NCBI GenBank assembly: GCA_964458575.1
Contig: CAYWMD010000062.1
Coordinates: 1 to 37,000 of the forward strand
Origin: CAYWMD01 sp964458575
GTDB taxonomy: Bacteria > Verrucomicrobiota > Verrucomicrobiia > Limisphaerales > JADLHS01
Reading direction: 5' to 3'
DNA length: 37,000 bases
The notes below the pieces were generated by a model. That model had not been told where the DNA came from and did not search any database. It saw nothing but the letters and a program-made list of their open reading frames with translations. This document shows positions 21,080-29,458 of this stretch, one piece after another. The translations under genes were made by a program, and so were the position numbers. Numbering within the stretch: position 1 is the stretch's first letter; every line of letters begins with the position of its first letter.

Positions 21080-22843
21080 ATGCTTTCCATCTACGACCAT
21101 CTTGTCATCGGATTCTACTTCGTGTTCATGGCCGTGATCGGCTGGGTGTGCCGCCACTTCGTCGGCAACACGAGCGATTATTTCCGCGGGGGCGGCCAGA
21201 TGTTGTGGTGGATGGCGGGTGCATCGGCGTTCATGGTGTCGTTCAGCGCCTGGACGTTCACCGGCGCGGCGAGCAAGGCTTACGAGGACGGGCCGGTGAT
21301 CATGATTCTTTATTTCGCCAACGCGCTCGGGTTCTTCTTCAACTATTTGTTTTTTGCCCCGCGTTTCCGGCAAATGCGGGTCGTCACCGCCATCCAGGGC
21401 ATCCGCCAGCGCTTCGGTCCGGGCAACGAACAGTTCTTCACCTGGCTGCAAATCCCGTTGGGCGTGCTGTACGCCGGCATCTGGTTGAACGGTTTGTCGG
21501 TGTTCATCAGCGCCGCGTTCGGGTTCGATTTGAAGACCACCATCATGGTCACGGGCGTTGTCGTCCTGATGATGGCGGTGGTCGGCGGCGCGTGGGCGGT
21601 GGTAGCGGGCGATTTCATGCAAATGCTGATCCTGATGCCGGTAACGATCGTTGCGGCGGTTCTCGCCGTGGCTCACGTCGGCGGCTGGAGTGGGTTTGTT
21701 TCCCAACTGCCTTCGCGCCACGTGAATTGGACCGAGGCCGCGCGGCCTGAAATCATCTGGCTTTGGATCATCGCGATTCTGATCAAGCAATTCATCTCCA
21801 CCAACAACATGCTGGAGGCCTCCCGCTATCTGAACGTGAAGGACGGCGCGCAGGCACGCAAAGCGGCGCTACTGGGCATGACGTTGTTTCTCGTCGGCGT
21901 GCCGATCTGGTTCATCCCACCGATGGCGGCGAGCATAGCGTTCCCCGATTTGGCCGCGACGTTCCCGCACCTCGAGCATCCGTCCGAAGGCGCTTTTGTC
22001 GCCATTGGCCAGGCCACGATGCCGGCGGGCATGGTCGGCCTGCTCATCAGCGGCATTTTCGCGGCAACGATGTCCTCGATGGACGCCGGATTGAACAAGA
22101 ACGCCGGATTTTTCGTGAAGAACTTTTATCACGTCGTCCTCCGCCCCAATGCCGGTGAAAAGGAGCAAATGCTGGCCAGCAAACTGGCCACACTGGTCAT
22201 GGGCTTGCTGGTGATCGTCGCCGCGCTCACCTTCAGTTCGTGGAAAAACCTGAAGCTCTTTGACCTCATGCTCCAGTTCGGCAGTCTGGTCGCGTTGCCC
22301 TACTCGGTGCCGTTGATTTGGGGAACGATCATTCGCCGTGCGCCGGCGTGGGCGGGTTGGACGACGGTGGTCGTGGGTTTCGGCTCGTCGCTCGCGGCGA
22401 AATATGTTTTTACGCCCGCGTGGTTCGCGTCGGTGATGGGCTGGTCCGGCGCTTTGAACGGACGGGAAGTCAGCGATTGGGGGACGCTCTCGGGCGTACT
22501 CGTAAATACGTTCATCTGCTCGGCATGGTTTCTGGGTTGCTGTTGGTTTCATCGCCGACGCCCGGAGCCGGAACGGGCGCGGGTCGAGCAATTCTTCCAG
22601 CGCATGACCACCCCGGTTGATTTTCACAAGGAAATCGGCCCCGGCAACGACGCTCGGCAATATCGCGTGCTCGGGCTGATGTGCCTGGTTTACGGCGGCT
22701 TCATGCTTCTGCTGGTGCTCGTGCCGAATTCGCCGGGCGGTCGCTTCGGGATGTTTTGCTGCGCCGCGTCCATTTTTGGCGTCGGCGCGCTGCTGCATCG
22801 GCAGGCGCGAAGATTGCAGTCCGTCGATACGTCCAAAACCTGA
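21080..22843 (+). CDS. sodium:solute symporter (SSS family)
   Basis: 587 residues with about 13-15 hydrophobic membrane helices. The family pattern is clear: YFRGGGQMLWWMAGASAFMV in helix 1-2, AWTFTGAASKAYEDG, and a FISTNNMLEASRYLNVKDG segment in the middle. The C-terminal 100 residues add a charged loop (RRRPEPERARVEQFF) and two more helices. It should couple sodium entry to import of a sugar or uronate. SSS transporters for the unsaturated uronate DEH are known from marine alginate degraders, which fits this context. It is the second gene of the operon, 18 bp before the SDR gene. Confidence 0.92.
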   Translation: MLSIYDHLVIGFYFVFMAVIGWVCRHFVGNTSDYFRGGGQMLWWMAGASAFMVSFSAWTFTGAASKAYEDGPVIMILYFANALGFFFNYLFFAPRFRQMRVVTAIQGIRQRFGPGNEQFFTWLQIPLGVLYAGIWLNGLSVFISAAFGFDLKTTIMVTGVVVLMMAVVGGAWAVVAGDFMQMLILMPVTIVAAVLAVAHVGGWSGFVSQLPSRHVNWTEAARPEIIWLWIIAILIKQFISTNNMLEASRYLNVKDGAQARKAALLGMTLFLVGVPIWFIPPMAASIAFPDLAATFPHLEHPSEGAFVAIGQATMPAGMVGLLISGIFAATMSSMDAGLNKNAGFFVKNFYHVVLRPNAGEKEQMLASKLATLVMGLLVIVAALTFSSWKNLKLFDLMLQFGSLVALPYSVPLIWGTIIRRAPAWAGWTTVVVGFGSSLAAKYVFTPAWFASVMGWSGALNGREVSDWGTLSGVLVNTFICSAWFLGCCWFHRRRPEPERARVEQFFQRMTTPVDFHKEIGPGNDARQYRVLGLMCLVYGGFMLLLVLVPNSPGGRFGMFCCAASIFGVGALLHRQARRLQSVDTSKT

Positions 22844-22861
22844 CAAATTCAAATCACGCTC

Positions 22862-23623
22862 ATGGAAAAACTCAAAGGCAAACGCGCGCTCGTCACCGGC
22901 GGCGGACAAGGACTCGGCGAAGCCATCGTGCGCCATCTGCTCGCGGCGGGTGCGGACGTGGCGATCCATTATTTTTCCAGTGAGGCCGGCGCCCGGGAAA
23001 TAAGAGCTTATGCGCCTCCGCTGGGCCGGCGCGCGGAGGTTTTTCGCGCCGACCTTACCCGCGAGGTCGAAGCCCATGCGCTTGTTGCCAATGCCGCCAA
23101 CTTTCTTGGCGGCCTCGACATCCTCATCAACAACACCGGCGACCTCATCCAGCGGCGCAACCTCGGCGAGGTGGACATGGAATTCTGGCAGCGCGTGATG
23201 GACGTGAACGTCACCTCGATGATGCTCGTGACACGCGCGGCGCTGCCGTGGCTGGTCAAAGCCGGCCAAGCCAGCATTGTGAATTTGTCCTCGCTGGCCG
23301 GTCGCAAGGGCGGGCATCCCGGTTCGCTGGTTTACTCCACAGCCAAGGGCGCCGTGCTCACCTGGACGCGGGCGCTGGCCAACGAACTCGCGCCGCGCGG
23401 AGTGCGCGTGAACTGCGTCGCGCCCGGCCTCATTCTCGGCACACGCTTTCACAACACGCACACCACCGCGGAAAGCGCGCAGCAGACCGTCGCGGGCATT
23501 CCCCTGGGCCGCGCCGGGACACCGGACGACGTCGCCCGCGCGGTGGTTTACCTCGCGTCCGAATTCGATGGTTTCATTACGGGCGCAACGCTGGACATCA
23601 ATGGCGGTGTGTATGCGGCTTGA
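22862..23623 (+). CDS. short-chain dehydrogenase/reductase, probable DEH reductase
   Basis: 253 residues, a classical SDR. The cofactor motif is TGGGQGLG (12-19), the NNAG equivalent is NNTG (90-93), and the catalytic residues are Ser143/144 in NLSS, Tyr158 and Lys162 (YSTAK). NCVAPG follows, and the C-terminal GATLDINGG is typical. In alginate pathways an SDR reduces 4-deoxy-L-erythro-5-hexoseulose uronate (DEH) to 2-keto-3-deoxy-D-gluconate. The position between the symporter and two lyases supports that role, but the substrate is inferred. The PL7 gene starts 10 bp downstream. Confidence 0.88.
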   Translation: MEKLKGKRALVTGGGQGLGEAIVRHLLAAGADVAIHYFSSEAGAREIRAYAPPLGRRAEVFRADLTREVEAHALVANAANFLGGLDILINNTGDLIQRRNLGEVDMEFWQRVMDVNVTSMMLVTRAALPWLVKAGQASIVNLSSLAGRKGGHPGSLVYSTAKGAVLTWTRALANELAPRGVRVNCVAPGLILGTRFHNTHTTAESAQQTVAGIPLGRAGTPDDVARAVVYLASEFDGFITGATLDINGGVYAA

Positions 23624-23633
23624 GTTTGTGTTT

Positions 23634-26270
23634 ATGAATCGGGGGCGCCGTTGGCTGCTCGTCGTCGGCTGCGCGCTGCCGGCGGCGGTGTTGGCGCAGG
23701 CGTTGAATCCGGCGCTGCCACCCGGCGGCAATTTCGATCTTGCGAACTGGAAGCTTCAGCTTCCCACCGCCGGGGGCGTCCTCACGGGCACGGCGGGCAG
23801 CGTGGACGAAAAGACGCCCGCGGATCTGGAGGCCGGTTTTACCAACGCATACTTTTTTACCGGTGCGGATGGCGCGACGGTTTTCTACGCGCCGAACAAC
23901 GGCGCGACAACCGGCAGTTCCACCCATCCGCGGAGCGAACTGCGCGAGTTGATTCATGGCAGCTCCAGTGACGTGAATTGGAACGTCTTCGGTTCGAACT
24001 TCCTGGCCGCCACGTGTGTCGTCTCAAATGTTCCCTCCGACACCGGCAAGGTCTGCATCGGCCAGATGCACGAGCCCAATACCAAGCCCGACGGCAGCCC
24101 CAGCGCCGGCAATCAATTGCTCATGATCATGTTCGACCTGAACAACCATAAAATTTACTCGAACGTGGACTACGACGGCGAATCGAACACGAGTTTCAGC
24201 ACAACGTTCATCTCGGGCGCCGGGGTCGCCTTGAACACGCCCATCACCTACACCATCACCCTGGTCAACGGACTGATGAAGGTGTCGGTCAACAACGTGA
24301 CCAACACCTGGAATCTGCTCGGCGGCACGAATGCGACGGGCCTGGTCTTTACGAACTGGGACCGCGCATCGAGCAACACCGTGTATTTCAAGGCCGGCTG
24401 TTACAATCAGGTCAACAATAACACGCTGCCCGGCGGCGCGACCGTGGCCTTCTACTCGCTCACGCGCCACCACGCCGCGGTCATCACCAACCAGCCGGTC
24501 AGCGTGGTTGCGAGCAACGGCGGCAACGTCACCTTCACGGTCGGCGCCGCCGGCAACGCGAGCGTGCTGAACTACCAATGGCGGTTGAACGGCACGAACG
24601 TCTCCGCCAGCGCCACGAACACATCGCTCAGTTTGACCAACATCAACGCCGCCCAGGCCGGCAGCTACACAGTCGTGGTCAGCGATCCGACGCCGGGCTT
24701 CCACTCCGTCACCAGCGCGGTGGCCACGCTGACAGGCAATTTTCCACCGGTCATCGGCAGCCAGCCGCAAAGCCGGATTGTGACGATTGGCAGCAACGTC
24801 ACGTTCACGGTTTTCGCCAGCGGCATCACGCCGAACAGCTACCGCTGGTGGTTCAACAGCACCAACGCCCTCACGGCGGCGACGAACACGTCGTTTACCG
24901 TCACCAACGCACAGCTCGCCGATGCCGGGAAATACTTCGTCGTGGTGAGCAACGCCCAAGGCGTGGTCACCAGCGCCGTCGCGAAACTGGCGGTCGGGTA
25001 TCCGCCCGTAACCAGCACCAACGTCTTGCTTGACGATTTCTGGCTCGACGGCACGCGCACGGACACGGCGTTGCCGGATGAATCCGCTTGGTTTGCCAAT
25101 GTCGGCAGTTCGCTGGCGGGCGTTCCGAACGCACTGGTCGGCACGCCCGACCCGGGCAGCACGATGACATGGTGGACCTATTTCACGAGCAACTCCTCCG
25201 GGCCGGTGACTCTGGCCGTGGGCGATCTGCTCCGAGTTGCGGCCCGCTTCACGGTGGGCGGAAGCGCGGCGGCGAACAGCAACCGCGGGCTGCGATTGGG
25301 CCTGTTCAATTCCTCGGCCGGCGCACGCACGCTGACCGACGGCGCGAATCCCAACGGCGCCAACCACACCGGTTACATGGTGAACCTGAACTTCGGCGCC
25401 ACCATCGGCCTGAGCAGCCCGTTGCAGATTCTTGAACGCACCAATTTTCCGAGCGCGAATTTGCTTTCCACCGTCGCCGACTACGTCGTGCTTGGCCAGG
25501 GCGGCCCCTCCATTGGCACGGCCGCGTTCAGCAACGGGTTGCCTTACACGCTCCTCCTGACGGCGAAACGCAACTCCGGCTCCGTGGATCTGACGATCGC
25601 GTTCAGCACCACCAACGGCTGGAACATGAGTTACTCCACGACCGACGCATCGGCGACCAACGCGAACTTTGACGCGTTCGTTTTCCGTCCCGCCGCCCAA
25701 CCGCAAACGGCGACCAACTTTACCTTCGCCGAACTCAAGATCGAACGGGTGGCGACGAACAATTACGCGCCCGTCGCTGGTTCGCACGCTTACATGACCT
25801 TTCACGACACACCGTTCATCATCGCCGCTTCGCATCTTCTGGCGGGCGATTCTGATCCCGACGCGGATGCCTTCCACCTCGGTGCGGTGAGCGGCACGAG
25901 CACCAATGGCGGGAGCGTCGCCCTCGCCGGCGGCAACATCACCTACACGCCGGTCGCCGGCTTTGCGGGCATGGATCGTTTCAGCTACACACTCACCGAT
26001 GCGCGCGGGGCTGTTTCCACGGGTTTTGTCGTGGTCACTGTCGCGCCGCCGCTGCGTTTCACCGCCGTGGCGTTGACCAACCAAGCGCTGCAACTGCATT
26101 TCTCCGGCCCGCCGGATCGCGCCTGTGTTTTGCAGGCCACGATGAATCTGACCGATGCCGTGTGGCAGAACATGGCGACCAACACCGCCGACGCCAATGG
26201 GGCCGGCGTATTCAACAACCTGAGCACGGCGAATCTCCCGCAGCAGTTCTTCCGTCTCTTTTCACCATGA
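23634..26270 (+). CDS. PL7-family alginate lyase, multidomain
   Basis: 878 residues. I chose the ATG at 23634 because it gives a clean signal peptide (1-22, ending AVLAQ) after the SDR stop. The PL7 catalytic domain (about 23-280) has RSELR (100-104), QMH (144-146, where the usual form is QIH or QVH) and YFKAGCY (251-257). Two Ig-like domains follow (about 285-470). Residues about 475-715 are related to the domain of the PEP-CTERM and LamG proteins (LDDFWLDGTRTDT, AVGDLLRVAARFT, GYMVNLNFG). Next come a cadherin-like domain with DSDPDADAF (about 725-810) and the shared tail ending PQQFFRLFSP. It is a predicted extracellular endolyase for alginate or a related polyuronate. Its TGA overlaps the start of the next gene. 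Confidence 0.9.
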   Translation: MNRGRRWLLVVGCALPAAVLAQALNPALPPGGNFDLANWKLQLPTAGGVLTGTAGSVDEKTPADLEAGFTNAYFFTGADGATVFYAPNNGATTGSSTHPRSELRELIHGSSSDVNWNVFGSNFLAATCVVSNVPSDTGKVCIGQMHEPNTKPDGSPSAGNQLLMIMFDLNNHKIYSNVDYDGESNTSFSTTFISGAGVALNTPITYTITLVNGLMKVSVNNVTNTWNLLGGTNATGLVFTNWDRASSNTVYFKAGCYNQVNNNTLPGGATVAFYSLTRHHAAVITNQPVSVVASNGGNVTFTVGAAGNASVLNYQWRLNGTNVSASATNTSLSLTNINAAQAGSYTVVVSDPTPGFHSVTSAVATLTGNFPPVIGSQPQSRIVTIGSNVTFTVFASGITPNSYRWWFNSTNALTAATNTSFTVTNAQLADAGKYFVVVSNAQGVVTSAVAKLAVGYPPVTSTNVLLDDFWLDGTRTDTALPDESAWFANVGSSLAGVPNALVGTPDPGSTMTWWTYFTSNSSGPVTLAVGDLLRVAARFTVGGSAAANSNRGLRLGLFNSSAGARTLTDGANPNGANHTGYMVNLNFGATIGLSSPLQILERTNFPSANLLSTVADYVVLGQGGPSIGTAAFSNGLPYTLLLTAKRNSGSVDLTIAFSTTNGWNMSYSTTDASATNANFDAFVFRPAAQPQTATNFTFAELKIERVATNNYAPVAGSHAYMTFHDTPFIIAASHLLAGDSDPDADAFHLGAVSGTSTNGGSVALAGGNITYTPVAGFAGMDRFSYTLTDARGAVSTGFVVVTVAPPLRFTAVALTNQALQLHFSGPPDRACVLQATMNLTDAVWQNMATNTADANGAGVFNNLSTANLPQQFFRLFSP

Positions 26271-29200
26271 TGCAAATGAAAGCTCACCACCTCCACGTCG
26301 CCGCGCTCGCGTTTGTTATCACCGCACAATCATTACCGGTGCTCGCGCAATCGTCGCCTGATGTCAACGCACATGTCCCGGCGCAACCGCCGCGCACGGC
26401 CGTGCTGCGCGAGCAGCGCGCGGCCTTCCGCGCCTACTGCACCGCGGGCGAAGGCGCGCACGCGTTTAACAAGATCAAAACCGATTTCGACCGCGATTTT
26501 CTCCAGTTGCCCTTTCCCGCCGAGCCGAAGACCTACGGCGATCCCGAGCCCAAGTTGCGCACGTCCGACAAAGCGGACCTCTGGCGCAAGGCGCAGGACG
26601 ATTGCGGGCGGGTTGCCGGCGTCGCGGAGGCGGCCACGTTCATCTGGCTGGTGACCGGCGAGGAGAAACACCTGAACAAGGCGAAGGAGTTTTTGCTCAA
26701 GGCATGCGCGTGGCATTTTGCCCCGGATTGGAAGCGGGGCGCGGTGGTGGGCGCCACCGACATTTATTACAACGACGAAGCGCACTTCCGGCTGTGGCGA
26801 AAACTGCCGCTGGTCTATGACCAGTTGCGCGACAAACTCACGCCTGCCGAGCAGCAGACCGTGCTGGACCATTTCCGGGAGCGCGGCAACCGCTCGGCGC
26901 AGTGGATCAAGAAGGCAAAGATTGAAAAGCTCAAACGCAATTCCATCGAGGTCGAAGCCGCCAGTCATCCCGTCCGGTTCATGGCGATGACCGGATTAAC
27001 CGGGCTGGCCCTGTGGGACGATCTGCCGGAAGCGCGCGAATGGTGGCGGTTCGCCTACGTGTTTTATCGCGACCAGTTCAGTCCGTGGGGCGGCGACGAT
27101 GGTGGTTGGGCGGAGGGTTGCGCGTATTGGCGCGGCACGTTCGAGCACGCGGAGTTTCAAGACACGCTGCTCGCAATCAGCGATCCGCAGGCGTATGCGT
27201 CGCCGTTCTGGAAAAACTCGCCTTACTTCGCCCTCTACAACGTGCAACCGTATCTGCACACGATTTTTGGCGACGCCTCGAACGCCGGGCGCTTCAACCT
27301 CGATCCCAACATTGCGGACTACATGCTGCACGTGGCGCGGGTTTTCCAAAACGGTTACTTCCGCAGTTACGCCGATTTGTGCAACGACAAGCGCCCGCGT
27401 CCGGCGGACCGGGGCTTGGAAGGGCTGGACCGGACCTATCCCACCGCCGTGGAATTTCTCGTGCGCGACTTCATCGTCAGCAGAAAACCGTTGCCCCAGG
27501 CCAAACCCCTGGGTGAATTGCCTGCGGCGCGCTATTTCCGGGATGTGGGCTGGGTTTCGCTGCACAGCGCCCTGGGCCGTCCCGATGACGACATCCAGAT
27601 CACGTTCAAGTCTTCGCCCTACGGTTCGTTCAGTCACAGCCATGCGGATCAAAATGCCTTCATCCTGAATGCGTTTGGCGAGGGGCTCGCAATCAACTCC
27701 GCGTATCGCGAATTCCATCGCTCGCCGATTCACAAGGAATGGACGTGGCAGACGAAGTCCAAAAACGCGCTGTTGATTGACGGCGCCGGCCAGAAGGCCC
27801 AGGACAAAACGGCGACCGGCAAGATCACGCGCTTCGAAACCGGCGACCGTTTTGTTTGCGCCAGCGGCGATGCGACCGTTGCCTACCAGACGATGCAGCC
27901 CAAGGGTCGCGTGCAACGCGTCACGCGGGACCTGGTTTTTGTGGACCACCGCTACGTGGTGCTGCGCGACCGCGTATCGCTGACGACGCCGGGTAAACTT
28001 TCCTGGCTGCTGCACGCCGAGCGCAATCTCACGTGGGACGACAAAACTGACTCCGCCAGCATTCGCGGCGCGAAGGCGGCGCTCACCGCCAAATTGATCG
28101 CCCCGCAAGTGAAATGGCTCGCCGCCCTCACCGACCAGTTTCCCGTGCCGGTTGACCCGAAGTACACCAAAGGCGAGGTGGGCGGAAGTTACGTCACGGC
28201 AGAATGGTCGAACCAGAGCCATCTCACGTTGGCGAGCGCCGAAGCCGCCAGTGAATTCACCGTGTTCGCGGTGCTATGGCCGGAACGCGGGCCGGCGGCG
28301 AAGCTGGAGGCGCAATTGCGCGATGACGCCACGCTGGAAGTCAAGCGGCCCGATGGCAAAACAGATTTTGTGCGGGTGAGCGATGCCACCTGCCTGGTCA
28401 GCGACACCATGCCAGCGCCCGAAGCGGTCAGCGCACCGAAAAAAACCGGAGCGACGCCCGCGAGCAGCGCCAGCGCTTCGGCAGAAGCCGCTGAAATCGC
28501 GCCCGTCACGTTGCCCGGCGCGGAGAGTTTCGTGTTCCGCGATTTGAAACCCGAGCCATTGCGAGTGCACGTTTTCAAACCCAAGGGCTGGAAGACGGCC
28601 GATCGTCGTCCGGCGTTGGTTTTCTTTTTTGGCGGCGGCTGGACCAAGGGCACGCCGGAAAAATCCGCCACGTGGGGCAAATTCGCCGCCAGCCTCGGCA
28701 TGGTGGGCGTGTGTCCCGATTACCGGACCATGAATCGCTTCGGCACGTCACCGGCGGAGAGCGTGGCCGATGGACGCGCGGCGGTGCGCTGGGTTCAAGA
28801 TCACTCGCAGGAACTGGGAATTGATCCCGCGCGGATCGCCGTGGGAGGAAATTCGGCCGGCGGCCAAATTGCGCTGTGGACCGCCATCGCCGCGCCGCCG
28901 CCGGGTTCGGTGGCCGGAGAATCTCCCCGGCCCAAGCCCGCCGCCCTCATCCTTCTCAGCGCGGTTTCCGACACCTCCGGGTTGAGCGGTTACACGCCGA
29001 AGCGCTTCGGTACAAACGCCACGGCGCTCTCGCCCATTCATCAACTCGACAAAACCATGCCGCCCGTGCTGGCCTTACACGGCGACGCCGACAAAACGGT
29101 GCCGCTGCGCCAGGCGACCGCATTGTGTGATGCGCTCACGGCCTCGGGCAACTCATGCGAGCTGATCATCGTCCCGGGCGGCGACCACAACTTTTCGAGC

Positions 29201-29281
29201 CAGTTGCCGGAGTGGAAGGAGAAAAGCCGCGCGCAGATCCGCCGCTTTCTGGCACAACACGGTTTGGCGCGGTCGGAGTGA
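26267..29281 (+). CDS. heparinase II/III-like (PL15-type) exolyase fused to an alpha/beta-hydrolase esterase
   Basis: 1004 residues from an ATG that overlaps the PL7 stop (ATGA). A signal peptide (1-28, ending VLAQ) leads into an (alpha/alpha) toroid of the DUF4962 type (about 35-420) and a heparinase II/III beta-sandwich (about 430-720) with the hallmark SHSHADQNAF (His457, His459) and a GEGLAINSAYREF strand. This order is that of PL15 exo-oligoalginate lyases; relatives acting on heparin-type glycans also exist. A Ser/Ala-rich linker (about 722-745) joins a complete alpha/beta hydrolase: oxyanion segment FFFGGGW, nucleophile elbow GGNSAGG (Ser863), an Asp in HGDADKTVP and a His in GGDHNF. 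The esterase half resembles acetyl-esterases and could deacetylate the substrate. It is the last gene of the operon. Confidence 0.87.
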   Translation: MMQMKAHHLHVAALAFVITAQSLPVLAQSSPDVNAHVPAQPPRTAVLREQRAAFRAYCTAGEGAHAFNKIKTDFDRDFLQLPFPAEPKTYGDPEPKLRTSDKADLWRKAQDDCGRVAGVAEAATFIWLVTGEEKHLNKAKEFLLKACAWHFAPDWKRGAVVGATDIYYNDEAHFRLWRKLPLVYDQLRDKLTPAEQQTVLDHFRERGNRSAQWIKKAKIEKLKRNSIEVEAASHPVRFMAMTGLTGLALWDDLPEAREWWRFAYVFYRDQFSPWGGDDGGWAEGCAYWRGTFEHAEFQDTLLAISDPQAYASPFWKNSPYFALYNVQPYLHTIFGDASNAGRFNLDPNIADYMLHVARVFQNGYFRSYADLCNDKRPRPADRGLEGLDRTYPTAVEFLVRDFIVSRKPLPQAKPLGELPAARYFRDVGWVSLHSALGRPDDDIQITFKSSPYGSFSHSHADQNAFILNAFGEGLAINSAYREFHRSPIHKEWTWQTKSKNALLIDGAGQKAQDKTATGKITRFETGDRFVCASGDATVAYQTMQPKGRVQRVTRDLVFVDHRYVVLRDRVSLTTPGKLSWLLHAERNLTWDDKTDSASIRGAKAALTAKLIAPQVKWLAALTDQFPVPVDPKYTKGEVGGSYVTAEWSNQSHLTLASAEAASEFTVFAVLWPERGPAAKLEAQLRDDATLEVKRPDGKTDFVRVSDATCLVSDTMPAPEAVSAPKKTGATPASSASASAEAAEIAPVTLPGAESFVFRDLKPEPLRVHVFKPKGWKTADRRPALVFFFGGGWTKGTPEKSATWGKFAASLGMVGVCPDYRTMNRFGTSPAESVADGRAAVRWVQDHSQELGIDPARIAVGGNSAGGQIALWTAIAAPPPGSVAGESPRPKPAALILLSAVSDTSGLSGYTPKRFGTNATALSPIHQLDKTMPPVLALHGDADKTVPLRQATALCDALTASGNSCELIIVPGGDHNFSSQLPEWKEKSRAQIRRFLAQHGLARSE

Positions 29282-29458
29282 GAACCGCCCGCAACGATTG
29301 GGGTTCAAGCCAAGCCGCGGCGCCCAGCCCTTGCCGAACATCCGATAACGACGAAAGCCTTGCAGGGTCGGCAAAAAGTCGGGCAAAAAACCTGGCTTGC
29401 CAATGTGAATGGTCGCGCGCAATTTATCTTGGCGTCGGTTGATGGCCGGCGTTTTGAG

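Noticed and set aside
21869..23731. 620-residue open frame on the minus strand
   Set aside because: It is antisense to the symporter and SDR genes, which have clear family motifs. Its product is Arg/His/Gly-rich with no domain, as expected from the complement of GC-rich coding sequence.
24024..26099. 691-residue open frame on the minus strand
   Set aside because: It is antisense to the second PL7 gene, low in hydrophobic cores and without recognisable motifs.
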